Assembly (NCBI RefSeq): GCF_900177325.1
Contig: NZ_FXBL01000004.1
Location: 2,852,001 to 2,916,000 of the forward strand
DNA length: 64,000 nt
Reading direction: 5' to 3'
From: Mesorhizobium australicum
GTDB taxonomy: Bacteria; Pseudomonadota; Alphaproteobacteria; Rhizobiales; Rhizobiaceae
Part shown: positions 52,304-60,964 of the stretch, one piece after another
Position numbering within the stretch: position 1 is the first letter of the stretch
Layout of the letters: each line of letters opens with the position of its first letter
Program-made: the position numbers and the translations under genes
The notes under the pieces: generated by a model
The model's input: the letters and a program-made list of their open reading frames with translations, nothing else
What the model was told of the DNA's origin: nothing
Database searches by the model: none

Positions 52304-53776
52304 ATGACCGTGATGACCAAGCCTGAGACGACGAACACCCGCGCGATTGTCGATGCGCCGACGTTGACGCCGAACGCCACCCGCAAGCCGAAGCTGATCT
52401 CGGTGGAGGAAGCAAAGGTCATGGACGTGGCCCGGATGACGGACCTGTTCAAGGCGCACCAGAACCCGGGCCAGCTGCATTTCATGAAGCTGCTGGGCTT
52501 CCACAAGATCAAGGTCGAGCGAGCCGAGGGGATGTATTACATCGACCAGAACGGCCGGAAGATCCTCGACTTCTTCGGCGGCTTCGGCTCGCTGGCCTTC
52601 GGCCACAACCATCCACGCCTGCTCGAGGCCCGCAAGAAGTTCCAGGACGAGAAGCGGCACGAGATCGCGATCGCCTTCATGTCGCAGTACCAGGCGGCCT
52701 TTGCGCACAACCTCGCGGCCTGCTCGCCGGGCGATCTCGACATGGTCTTCCTCGGTTCGTCCGGATCCGAGGCGATGGAGGCGGCGGTGAAGCTCGCCGA
52801 GCGCGCCGCCGGGCCGAAGCGTCCCAAGATCGTCTATGCGGAAAATTCCTTCCACGGAAAGACCAAGGGTGTGCTGGCCATCACCGATGGCCAGCTCTAC
52901 CGCGGCGAATTCAAGCTGACCGGCAATACGGTCAAGGTGCCGTTCGGCGACATCGACGCGATCGAGAACGCGTTCAAGTCCGATCCGGAGATCGGCGTCA
53001 TCGTGCTGGAGACGATCCAGGGCGGCGGCGGCATCGTCCAGGCGGCGCCCGAGTTCTGGACCAAGCTGCGCGCGCTCTGCGACCAGTATGGCGTGATCTG
53101 GGTCGCGGACGAAGTGCAGTGCGGTTATGGCCGCACCGGACGCTTCTACGCCTTCGAGCACTACAATGTCGTGCCGGACATCACGGCGCTGGCAAAGTCG
53201 CTGGGCGGCGGCAAGACGGCGATGGGCGCAATGATCGCCAAGCGCGACATCTTCATGAAGGCCTACGGCACGCCCAAGACGGCGATGATCCATGCGCCGG
53301 CCACCTTCGGCGGCATGGGCGAGGCCTGCGCCACTTCGATCGAAGCACTGAACGTGCTCTACGACGAGGGCCTGATCGACAATGCGGCGGATGTCGGCGA
53401 CTACCTGCTCGACCGCCTCAACGCGCTGAAGGCCAAGTATCCGCAGATCATCAAGGACGTGCGCGGCCGTGGTCTGATGGTCGGCCTGGAGTTCCAGGAC
53501 TTCTCGCAGACGCTGCCGATGGTGCTGCGGCCGGTGGTCGGCATGCTCGACGACAAGCTGAAGGGCTCGCTGTCCGGCTTCGTCGGCGCGCTTCTGCTGC
53601 GCGACTATGACTGCCTCGTAGCCTTCACCGAATACAACCGTAACGTCATCAGGCTGGAGCCGCCGCTGATCTGCCAGCGCGAGCATGTCGACATCTTCGT
53701 CGATGCGCTCGACAAGCTGCTCGGCCGCGGCATCATCTCGATCGTGAAGGATTTCGTGAAGAGCCAGGTGACCTGA
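52304..53776 (+). CDS. Class III PLP-dependent aminotransferase
   Basis: A 490-residue fold-type I aminotransferase. Class III features are an N-terminal extension of about 70 residues, G-S-S-G-S-E-A-M-E-A-A-V-K-L, the Asp269 in A-D-E-V-Q that contacts PLP, and Lys298 in A-L-A-K-S-L-G-G-G. The family covers ornithine, GABA, putrescine and sugar-derived amines and also HpnO-type hopanoid aminotransferases. Within the DprE1-like cluster a keto-pentosyl lipid would be a plausible acceptor, giving an amino-pentose (hypothesis). The gene follows the SDR gene by 20 bases and precedes the GT-C-like gene by 44. Confidence 0.85.
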   Translation: MTVMTKPETTNTRAIVDAPTLTPNATRKPKLISVEEAKVMDVARMTDLFKAHQNPGQLHFMKLLGFHKIKVERAEGMYYIDQNGRKILDFFGGFGSLAFGHNHPRLLEARKKFQDEKRHEIAIAFMSQYQAAFAHNLAACSPGDLDMVFLGSSGSEAMEAAVKLAERAAGPKRPKIVYAENSFHGKTKGVLAITDGQLYRGEFKLTGNTVKVPFGDIDAIENAFKSDPEIGVIVLETIQGGGGIVQAAPEFWTKLRALCDQYGVIWVADEVQCGYGRTGRFYAFEHYNVVPDITALAKSLGGGKTAMGAMIAKRDIFMKAYGTPKTAMIHAPATFGGMGEACATSIEALNVLYDEGLIDNAADVGDYLLDRLNALKAKYPQIIKDVRGRGLMVGLEFQDFSQTLPMVLRPVVGMLDDKLKGSLSGFVGALLLRDYDCLVAFTEYNRNVIRLEPPLICQREHVDIFVDALDKLLGRGIISIVKDFVKSQVT

Positions 53777-53820
53777 TCGGGGGCGATCGGGTCACGGGTA
53801 GGGGCAGGGGAGCGAAGGGC

Positions 53821-55002
53821 ATGCAAGGGGCGCAGCAGGGGACGCTGATCGGCTGGGCGTTGCGGACGGGGCTGGGCGAAACCGTTGTGCGGACGGCGTC
53901 GCGTCGAGGATTGCTCGACCGGCTCGCCGCGCTCTTCATGGTGCTGTCGGTCGCCGCGATCGCCGCCTATGCGACGTTCAAGCCAGACTACAATTGGGAC
54001 ATGGTCGCCTATGTGGCGACCGCGCTGGAAAACCGCGTCCAGGACGCGCAGGAACTGCACCGGGAAACCTGGGCGCAGATCGACGCCGGCTCGTCGCCAG
54101 AGCAGCAGTTCAAGCTAAAGCAGTCCAACCCCTACAACCTGAATCAGTGGGAAAACCCGGCAGACTTCCAGTCGCAGCTGTCGATGTATCGCGTGAAAGT
54201 CGCCTATGTCTGGCTGTTGCGCGCTCTGGAGCCTGTGGCCGGCCTCGTCAACGCATCGATCCTGCTGAGCGTGCTGCCCAGCATCGGCTTCGGCCTGATC
54301 GGCCTGTGGTGGCTGTGGCGCGAGAACGCGTTGCAGGCGGCCTTCATTCTGGTGCCGATGTTGCTGATCGCGGACTATTCGCGCATGACGACGGCGGTGA
54401 CGCCCGACATGCTGCTCGCGCTGGTGTCGGCCGCGGCACTCTATTGCCTGTGGCGGGGACGCGACGGGCTGGCCGGGGTGCTCCTGTTCGCTTCTGTATT
54501 CGTGCGGCCCGACAACATCATCCTGATCTTCGCGCTGCTGATCGCGGCCGTGCTGTTCTCCTGGCGTTGGCTGCCGATGGCGGTCACCTTCGTCGCGTCG
54601 ATGATCGCGATCAGCGTGGTCTCGAAATATGGCGAGCATCCTGGCTGGTGGGCGCATTTCTACTTCTCCTGCGTCCAGATCCAGAACTCGATGGCCAACT
54701 TCCATCCGGATTTCTCGCTGGTCGCCTTTGCCAAGGGTTATGCGCGGGGCGTGGTCGTGTCGCTGCAGAACAACGACTGGCCGGCGCTGCTGGCGCTGAT
54801 GACGGCCGCCTGGGCGCTGCTCAACAAATACGGCAGGATGCAGGGCGGTCGTGCCAATGCGCTGGCATTTGCGCTGGCCATCGGCACGCTTGGCAAGTTC
54901 GCCTCCTTCCCGCTGCCCGACGACCGGTTCTACTTCGTCTTCATCTCCGGCATGGCGCTGGTGCTCGCCGCCGCGTGGAAGCCGCGGTTCGAGGCGCGCT
55001 GA
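53821..55002 (+). CDS. Polytopic membrane protein, GT-C glycosyltransferase-like
   Basis: A 393-residue membrane protein with about nine hydrophobic segments. After the first helix comes a loop containing N-W-D60-M, an acid in the position where GT-C glycosyltransferases keep their catalytic Asp, followed by a long periplasmic loop rich in polar residues (about 65-120). GT-C enzymes use polyprenyl-phosphate sugars as donors, so this is a candidate for the transferase that consumes the cluster's lipid-linked sugar (inference). I recognise no named family and the assignment rests on topology, the Asp and context. The ATG follows GGGGAGCGAAGGGC. Last gene of the cluster. Confidence 0.6.
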   Translation: MQGAQQGTLIGWALRTGLGETVVRTASRRGLLDRLAALFMVLSVAAIAAYATFKPDYNWDMVAYVATALENRVQDAQELHRETWAQIDAGSSPEQQFKLKQSNPYNLNQWENPADFQSQLSMYRVKVAYVWLLRALEPVAGLVNASILLSVLPSIGFGLIGLWWLWRENALQAAFILVPMLLIADYSRMTTAVTPDMLLALVSAAALYCLWRGRDGLAGVLLFASVFVRPDNIILIFALLIAAVLFSWRWLPMAVTFVASMIAISVVSKYGEHPGWWAHFYFSCVQIQNSMANFHPDFSLVAFAKGYARGVVVSLQNNDWPALLALMTAAWALLNKYGRMQGGRANALAFALAIGTLGKFASFPLPDDRFYFVFISGMALVLAAAWKPRFEAR

Positions 55003-55196
55003 CGGGTCTGTAGGCATGTCTTGGATCTTCATGTCGCCATCCGGACAGTGGTCACATGATGACCGGCAGGAGCTTCGCTGATCGCCAGTATTTGCCGGTG
55101 GTCGCGCCGCGTTTCGACGATGTCGCAAACAGGCTGCACTCCCGTCCGGCCGCTCTATAGTCTGCCGCGAAAATTCCATTTCGGAGCAGCAATCCC

Positions 55197-57758
55197 ATGG
55201 CAGGGTTTCCGACCAAGGCGAAGGTCGTCATCATCGGTCTCGGCGGCATCGTCGGTGCGTCGGTCGCGCATCACCTGATCGAGCGCGGCTGGGACGACAT
55301 CGTCGGCATCGACAAGTCGGGCATCCCCACCGACATCGGCTCGACCGCGCACGCGTCGGACTTCTGCTACATGACCAGCCACGATTTTCTCTCGTGCTGG
55401 ACCTCGCTCTATTCGATCGATTTCTACGAGAAGCTTGGCCACTACGAGCGGATCGGCGGACTGGAGGTCGCGCGCGTCGGCGACGATGCGCGCATGGACG
55501 AGATCAGGCGCAAGATCGCCTCGGCCAAGGCGTTCGGCACGCGGGCGCGGCTGGTCGAGCCGGCCGAGATCAAGGAAAAGTTCCCGCTTATCGAGGAGAG
55601 CGTTGTGCAGGGCGGCCTGTGGGACCCCGACGCCGGCCTTGTCATCCCGCGCTCGCAGACCGTCGCGCACAAGCTGGTCGACATGGGGGAGAAGTCCGGC
55701 AAGCTGAAGGCGTTTGCCAATACGCCGGCGAAATCGCTCGTGATCGAGGATGGGCGCATCAAGGGTGTCGTCACCGACCGCGGCATGATCATGGCCGACT
55801 ATGTCGTCGTCTGCACCGGCTTGTGGGGGCGGCTGATCGCGGAAATGGCGGGCGAGGACCTGCCGGTGATGCCGATCGATCATCCGCTGACCTTCTTCGG
55901 TCCGTATACGGAGTTCGCAGGCACCGGCAAGGAGATCGGCTTCCCGCTGCTGCGCGATCAGGGCAACTCCGCCTATATGCGCGATACCGGCGATCCGGTG
56001 ACCGCCGAGGGCGGCATGATCGAATGGGGCTATTACGAGGAGCACAATCCGCGCCTTGTCCACCCGCGCGAGCTGCTGGAGAAGGACCAGGCGCGGTTGT
56101 CGCCCTCGCAGCGCGACCTCGACATGGAGCAGATCATCGCGCCGCTGGAGCGCGCCATCGAACTGACGCCGATCCTGGGCGAACTCGGCTATGACGAGCG
56201 CCGCTCGTTCAACGGCCTGCTACAGGTCACGGCCGACGGCGGCCCGTCGATCGGCGAGAGCCAGAAGGTGAGGGGGCTCTGGTATGCGGTGGCCATCTGG
56301 GTCAAGGACGCGCCGGGCATGGCCAAGCTCGTCGCCGACTGGATGACGGATGGGCGCACCGAGATCGACCACAACAAGATCGACTATTCGCGCTATTATC
56401 CGCATCAGCTGAAGGAGGACTTCATCGCCGGCCGCTGCGGCGAGGCGGCGCAGAAGGTCTACAACCCGGCGGTTCACCCGCGCGAGCCCTATGCGACGGG
56501 CCGCAACATCAAGCGCTCGCCCTTCTACGAGCGCGAGAAGGAACTCGGCGGCTATTTCATGGAACTCGGGGGCTGGGAGCGGGCACACGGCTACGCGGCC
56601 AACGAGCATCTGCTGGAAAAATACGGCAACCGCGTTCCCGTCCGCGAGAACGAGTGGGACAACCGGCACTTCTGGCGCGTCTCCAACGCCGAGCACCTCG
56701 CGATGAGCGAGGATTGCGGCATCGTCAACCTGTCGCATTTCCACATGGTCGACATCGAAGGACCCGACCACGTCGAACTGCTCGAATGGTTGTGCGCGGC
56801 AAAGATCGGCGGCGACGCCAACGTCGGCAAGGGCATCTACACGCACTTCCTCGACGACGAGGGCATGGTGCGCGCCGATTTCACCGTCTTCCGAATGGCC
56901 GACCGCTGCCGGCTGGTGAACGGCGCCGACGCCGGTCCGCGCGACTTCCACTACATGCGCCGCATCGCCGAGGATCGCGGCCTGGACGTGACGATCACCG
57001 ACGTGTCGGAGAAATACGTCACCATCGGCATCTGGGGACCCAACGCGCGCGCGACGCTGAAGAAGGTGGTCGAGAACCCGGCCGGCCTCGACCCGGAGAA
57101 TTTCGCCTTCGCCGCGATCAAGCCGATCCGGATCGGCGGCAAGGACGTCACCGCCTTCCGCATCTCCTATGTCGGCGAGCAGGGCTGGGAACTGCACATG
57201 CGCTACGAAGACGGGCTTGCCGTCTGGGACGCGCTGCGCTCGACCGGCGTGATGGCCTTCGGCGTCGAGACCTATGCCAATTCGCGCCGCATGGAGAAGA
57301 GCCTGCGCCTGCAGAACGCGGACCTGCTGACCGAATACAACCTGTTGGAAGCTGATCTTCAACGTCCGAAGGTCAAGGAGGCCGATTTCCGCGGCAAGGC
57401 GAAGCATCTCGAGCACCGTGCCCGGCCGCACCAGCCGGCAACGCTCTGCACGCTGACGCTCGAGAGCAATGTCGATTCGAAGGGCGTGGCGCGCTATCCG
57501 GTCGGCACCAGCCCGATCCTCGATCCGGCGACCGGCGAGACGCTGGTCGATTCGCTGGGCCGCCGCTCCTTCACCACCTCGATGGCCTATGGTCCCACGA
57601 TCGGCAAGACGATCATGCTGGCCTACCTGCCGCACGACAAGGCGGTGAAAGGCAACGATTTCGAGATCGAGTATTTCGGCGAGCGCTATCCGGTGAAGGT
57701 CGCCGGCGTCGGCTACGAGCCGCTCTACGATCCGGAGAACCTGAAGCCGCGGACCTGA
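55197..57758 (+). CDS. FAD-dependent oxidoreductase fused to GcvT, divergent third member
   Basis: An 853-residue relative of the two enzymes at 26800 and 31561. The FAD domain shows G14-L-G16-G-I-V-G20, but the flavin-linking W-H-A-A-G becomes S-T-A-H52-A-S-D, so the His is kept in altered surroundings. A GcvT domain follows from about residue 490 (M-S-E-D-C-G-I-V-N-L-S-H-F ... G-E-Q-G-W-E-L-H-M), with the GcvT C-terminal barrel to the end. It probably oxidises an N-methylated substrate with transfer to folate, but the substrate may differ from those of the others. It stands alone, 194 bases after the membrane-protein gene. TATAGT before GGAGCAG is a possible promoter element. Confidence 0.85.
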   Translation: MAGFPTKAKVVIIGLGGIVGASVAHHLIERGWDDIVGIDKSGIPTDIGSTAHASDFCYMTSHDFLSCWTSLYSIDFYEKLGHYERIGGLEVARVGDDARMDEIRRKIASAKAFGTRARLVEPAEIKEKFPLIEESVVQGGLWDPDAGLVIPRSQTVAHKLVDMGEKSGKLKAFANTPAKSLVIEDGRIKGVVTDRGMIMADYVVVCTGLWGRLIAEMAGEDLPVMPIDHPLTFFGPYTEFAGTGKEIGFPLLRDQGNSAYMRDTGDPVTAEGGMIEWGYYEEHNPRLVHPRELLEKDQARLSPSQRDLDMEQIIAPLERAIELTPILGELGYDERRSFNGLLQVTADGGPSIGESQKVRGLWYAVAIWVKDAPGMAKLVADWMTDGRTEIDHNKIDYSRYYPHQLKEDFIAGRCGEAAQKVYNPAVHPREPYATGRNIKRSPFYEREKELGGYFMELGGWERAHGYAANEHLLEKYGNRVPVRENEWDNRHFWRVSNAEHLAMSEDCGIVNLSHFHMVDIEGPDHVELLEWLCAAKIGGDANVGKGIYTHFLDDEGMVRADFTVFRMADRCRLVNGADAGPRDFHYMRRIAEDRGLDVTITDVSEKYVTIGIWGPNARATLKKVVENPAGLDPENFAFAAIKPIRIGGKDVTAFRISYVGEQGWELHMRYEDGLAVWDALRSTGVMAFGVETYANSRRMEKSLRLQNADLLTEYNLLEADLQRPKVKEADFRGKAKHLEHRARPHQPATLCTLTLESNVDSKGVARYPVGTSPILDPATGETLVDSLGRRSFTTSMAYGPTIGKTIMLAYLPHDKAVKGNDFEIEYFGERYPVKVAGVGYEPLYDPENLKPRT

Positions 57759-57909
57759 CCGCCGGAAATCTCTGCCATTCGGTGGGAGTTTTCCACCTTT
57801 CCGGGCGGGCGATGACTGCCTCCTTCCATATTCCGCCGCAATCCGTGCTACAAGTCGCCCCACAAGGGACTGAATCCGCCGGATGCGGAAGAGTAAGGAG
57901 AGGGAATTC

Positions 57910-58566
57910 ATGAAGACCAGGATCGTCGCGGCCTTCACCGTGGCGCTGTTTGCCAGCGCCTGCACCACCGACCCCTATACGGGCGAGCAAAAGATCTCGA
58001 ATACGGCGGGCGGAGCGCTTCTCGGCGCCGGCGTCGGCGCGCTCGCGGGCCTCGCAGTCGGCGGTTCGCCGCGCGCGCAGCGCAACGCCGTGCTGATCGG
58101 CGCCGGCCTCGGCGCGCTGACCGGCGGCGCGATCGGCAGCTACATGGACCAGCAGGAGGCCGAGCTGCGCCGGACGCTGCAGGGCACGGGCGTCGGCGTC
58201 GTGCGCAACGGCAACAACCTGTCGCTGATCATGCCGTCGAACATCACCTTCGCCACCGATCAGGACCAGATCAACGCCGGCTTCTACCCGACGCTGAACG
58301 CGGTCTCGCTGGTGCTGAAGAAATACAACCGCACGCTCGTCGACGTGAACGGTCACACCGATTCGACCGGCGACGACAATTACAACTACCGCCTGTCCGA
58401 GCGTCGCGCGCTTTCGGTCGCGAACTACCTGACCTCGCAGGGCAACGATCCGCGCCGCTTCTCGGTGCTGGGCTTCGGCGAGACGCAGCCGATCGCGTCC
58501 AACTCCACCGAATCCGGCCGCGCGCAGAACCGCCGCGTCGAGATCCAGCTCGCGCCGATCACCTGA
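57910..58566 (+). CDS. OmpA-family outer-membrane lipoprotein
   Basis: A 218-residue lipoprotein. The signal peptide ends in a lipobox F-A-S-A-C18, so Cys18 is lipidated. Residues 33-80 form a glycine-zipper stretch (G-G-A-L-L-G-A-G-V-G-A-L-A-G-L-A-V-G-G), and residues 105-218 an OmpA/MotB peptidoglycan-binding domain (V-N-G-H-T-D-S-T-G-D-D-N-Y-N-Y-R-L-S-E-R-R-A and N-R-R-V-E-I). It anchors the outer membrane to peptidoglycan. The frame opens at 57883, but the ATG at 57910 follows AAGGAGAGGGAATTC and begins the signal peptide. Its stop faces that of psuG, 12 bases apart, with no obvious terminator. Confidence 0.92.
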   Translation: MKTRIVAAFTVALFASACTTDPYTGEQKISNTAGGALLGAGVGALAGLAVGGSPRAQRNAVLIGAGLGALTGGAIGSYMDQQEAELRRTLQGTGVGVVRNGNNLSLIMPSNITFATDQDQINAGFYPTLNAVSLVLKKYNRTLVDVNGHTDSTGDDNYNYRLSERRALSVANYLTSQGNDPRRFSVLGFGETQPIASNSTESGRAQNRRVEIQLAPIT

Positions 58567-58578
58567 TCGGCGTGAAGC

Positions 58579-59493
58579 TCAGGCGGCGAGAGCCTTAGCG
58601 ATCTTCGCCGCCAGCCGGGCGTTGTTCTCGACCAGCGCGATATTGGTCTTCAGGCTCGCGCCGTCCGAGAGTTCGAGGATCTTCTGCAACAGGAACGGCG
58701 TCACGGCCTTGCCGCTGACGCCGTTTTCGTCTGCGGCGTTCTGCGCGGCATCGATATAGCCCCGCATCCGCGCGGCGGGGATCTCGTCCATCTCCGGCAC
58801 AGGATTGGCGATCAGCATGCCGCCGGGAAAGCCGAGCTCTTCCCGCGTGCGCTGGAAGCGGGCGATCGCCTCGGCGCTGTCGAGCCGCAGCGGGGCGGGA
58901 AAGTCGGAATGCCGCGACCAGAAGGCCGGCATCACGTCCGCACCATAGCCGACCACCGGCACGCCGCGCGTCTCCAGCACTTCGAGCGTCTTCGGGATGT
59001 CGAGGATTGCCTTGGCGCCGGCCGAGACGACGATGACCGGCGTGCGGGCCAGTTCGTCGAGGTCGGCCGAGACGTCGAAGCTCAGCTCCGCTCCCTTGTG
59101 CACGCCGCCGATGCCGCCGGTGGCGAAGACGCGGATGCCGGCGAGATGCGCGGCGATCATGGTGGCCGCGACCGTGGTGCCGCCGGTGCGGCCCTCGGAG
59201 ATGGCGAAAGGCAGGTCCGCGCGTGACAGTTTCATTGCGCCGGGCGTCGTGGCGAGAGCGGCCCGCTCGCCGTCCGACAGGCCGATCTTGAGACGGCCGC
59301 CCATGACGGCAATCGTGGCGGGCACCGCGCCCTCCTCGGCAACGATCGCCTCCACCTTGGCCGCCATGTCGTTGTTGGCGGGATAGGGCATGCCATGGGT
59401 GATGATCGTGCTTTCCAGCGCCACCACCGCGCCGCCGCGTCGCAGGGCGTGGCTCACCTCCGGATGAATGTCGATATGGGTGTCGTTCAGCAT
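58579..59493 (-). CDS. psuG: Pseudouridine-5'-phosphate glycosidase
   Basis: A 304-residue enzyme that splits pseudouridine 5'-phosphate into uracil and ribose 5-phosphate. Family-typical stretches are A-L-E-S-T-I-I-T-H-G-M-P-Y-P near 27-40, G-R-T-G-G-T-T-V-A-A-T, F-A-T-G-G-I-G-G-V-H-K and the C-terminal G-K-A-V-T-P-F-L-L. The open frame reaches 59658, but the ATG at 59493 follows AAGGAGACAGCC and gives the normal length. Downstream of psuK (19-base gap) and co-transcribed, the usual pseudouridine catabolic pair. Confidence 0.93.
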   Translation of the reverse strand: MLNDTHIDIHPEVSHALRRGGAVVALESTIITHGMPYPANNDMAAKVEAIVAEEGAVPATIAVMGGRLKIGLSDGERAALATTPGAMKLSRADLPFAISEGRTGGTTVAATMIAAHLAGIRVFATGGIGGVHKGAELSFDVSADLDELARTPVIVVSAGAKAILDIPKTLEVLETRGVPVVGYGADVMPAFWSRHSDFPAPLRLDSAEAIARFQRTREELGFPGGMLIANPVPEMDEIPAARMRGYIDAAQNAADENGVSGKAVTPFLLQKILELSDGASLKTNIALVENNARLAAKIAKALAA

Positions 59494-59512
59494 GGCTGTC
59501 TCCTTGTCCGCC

Positions 59513-60463
59513 TCATGCCACCCTGACGGGCGTGGGCACAAGGGCGAGCGCCTGCGCGAAGGCGGCGGTGTCGAAAGCGGGCACCGCCAGCGGCGATTCG
59601 AGCGCCAGCATCGCCGCCGCCAGGCCTTCGCGGGCGGCATCCGCGAGCGCCAGACCACGCGTCAGCGCCGCCACGGTGGCGCCCGCCAGCGCATCTCCCG
59701 CGCCGGTGACGTCGGCGATATGGCGCGGCGCGGGCGGGGCGATGGTTGCGCAGCTCTGTGCGTCGAAGATCGTCACCGCCCCTGCGCCGTCGGTGATGAC
59801 TGCGCCGCGCAGGCCCTGGGCCCGCAGCGGCACGACCGGATCGGCTGCGGCGTCCGCCTCCTGCCCGAGCAGTGCGTTGGCTTCCTTGCGGTTCATGAAC
59901 AGGCAGTCGACCCTGTCGAGCATGCCCGCAAGCCGCACCACTTTCGCCGGCGAGATGCCTATCGCGTGGAGCGGCTTGTTTGCAGCGGTCTCGGCGACCA
60001 TCTCCAGCGCCGCCGCGGGCAGATTGGCGTCGCACAGAATGGCGTCCGCGCCCGTGATCGCGTCGCGGCACGCGGAACGACGCAGCTGGCGCGGGAAGAG
60101 ATCGTAGAGCCCCATGTCGGCGAAGCCCGCGATCAGCTCGCCGTCGCGGTCGATCAGCGCCGTATAGCTCGCCGTTACGCGGTCCAGGAACACCGCGGAA
60201 CGATCTTCGATGCCGGCCTCCGCGATCTCGCGCGCCACGCGCTCGCCGCCTGTGTCGCCGCCGCGCAGCGAGATGAGCGCGCAGGCCACGCCCCGGCGGC
60301 GCGCGGTGCGCAGCGCGTTGAAGACCACGCCGCCGACATCTTCGCGCATCGTTCCCGGATTGGAGGCGCCCGGCACGTAGATTCCGGAGACCTGTCCGCG
60401 CCGGTCGATATGCGCGCCGCCGATGCCGAGGAGCAGCGGGTGCCTTGAGTTTGGATTGGTCAT
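59513..60463 (-). CDS. psuK: PfkB-family kinase, probable pseudouridine kinase
   Basis: A 316-residue PfkB sugar kinase that phosphorylates pseudouridine at the 5' position before PsuG acts. N-terminal G-G-A-H-I-D-R-R-G and the PfkB signature near the end (I-A-D-V-T-G-A-G-D-A-L-A-G-A, with the catalytic Asp in G-A-G-D) are present. The start at 60463 is not supported by a strong ribosome-binding site; the frame is open to 60574 but contains the T run of a terminator. Pairing with psuG is the strongest evidence for its substrate. Other ribokinase-type activities cannot be excluded from the sequence alone. Confidence 0.88.
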   Translation of the reverse strand: MTNPNSRHPLLLGIGGAHIDRRGQVSGIYVPGASNPGTMREDVGGVVFNALRTARRRGVACALISLRGGDTGGERVAREIAEAGIEDRSAVFLDRVTASYTALIDRDGELIAGFADMGLYDLFPRQLRRSACRDAITGADAILCDANLPAAALEMVAETAANKPLHAIGISPAKVVRLAGMLDRVDCLFMNRKEANALLGQEADAAADPVVPLRAQGLRGAVITDGAGAVTIFDAQSCATIAPPAPRHIADVTGAGDALAGATVAALTRGLALADAAREGLAAAMLALESPLAVPAFDTAAFAQALALVPTPVRVA

Positions 60464-60572
60464 GCGAGGCCGAGGAGCGGGTGGTTTTTCAATGCCGAGA
60501 GTAGGGCCGGGCCGGTCGCGGTTCAATGCGGCTCGCGCGTTGCCGTCACGGCATATGTCAGCACGACTGCCC

Positions 60573-60601
60573 AAAAAAAAAGCAAGGCCCGAAGGCCTTG
60601 C
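60573..60601 (-). terminator. Strong intrinsic terminator with UUCG loop, leftward
   Basis: Read leftward the RNA is GCAAGGCC, UUCG, GGCCUUGC followed by nine U. Eight perfect pairs, a UUCG tetraloop and a long U tract make this a textbook terminator. No annotated leftward gene precedes it, as proS starts rightward at 60965, which points to an unannotated transcript from the region 60602-60800. On the + strand there is no T tract. Confidence 0.88.
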
Positions 60602-60722
60602 AGATTAACGCGTCCGATCTGTTTCCGGTGGCCGGCGGCAGCGGAAAATCGCGCCTAGATCGCATCCTCCCAAGACTTTGACCGCGTGAAGGGGCAAATT
60701 TGCTTCGCCCATCTGATTATGG
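60573..60722 (-). ncRNA. Candidate small RNA ending at the UUCG terminator
   Basis: A leftward transcript is implied by the orphan terminator. A possible promoter has GTGACA (minus strand, 60757-60752) and CTAGGG (60734-60729) 17 bases apart, giving a product of about 150 bases. Around 60737-60721 the RNA can pair GGUCU and GUUCC with AGAUC and GGAA further on, forming a closing stem before the terminator. Length and closing-stem layout recall 6S RNA, but I cannot confirm the family. Could also be a leader or attenuator for psuK. Confidence 0.3.
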
Positions 60723-60964
60723 CGGGAACCCTAGACCAAATTTCACATGCTTGTCACGAAGAATTTTGCTGTGAAACCGGCATTGATGTGGTGCGCTGCA
60801 CAATGAAGTCGCATGTGCTGCTGACTAAATGATCAAAAAGGCAGGGGCTGGTTCAGGCCGGATGCGGGCGGGTTTTCATTTCGCCTTGAAATCGCTATGA
60901 AGCCCGCGCAAATCCAGCCCGGATGCCGTTCGATTCCGTCCGGGCGTCCTCCCTCACGGAATAG

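Larger units (their letters stand above)
60464..60964. other. 501-base intergenic region between psuK and proS
   Basis: No convincing protein gene was found. It contains a strong leftward terminator (60573-60601) and a candidate small-RNA gene reading leftward towards it. The promoters for psuK (leftward) and proS (rightward) must also lie here. A 35-codon frame reading leftward from 60667 overlaps the terminator and is unlikely to be translated. Confidence 0.5.

Noticed and set aside
52304..53776. Naming the aminotransferase HpnO (hopanoid pathway)
   Set aside because: Length and class would fit, but no squalene-hopene cyclase or other hpn gene is in the window, and the neighbours are of the DprE1 type.
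60573..60722. Firm assignment of a 6S RNA
   Set aside because: Only size and a rough closing stem agree; no conserved sequence could be verified without a covariance search.
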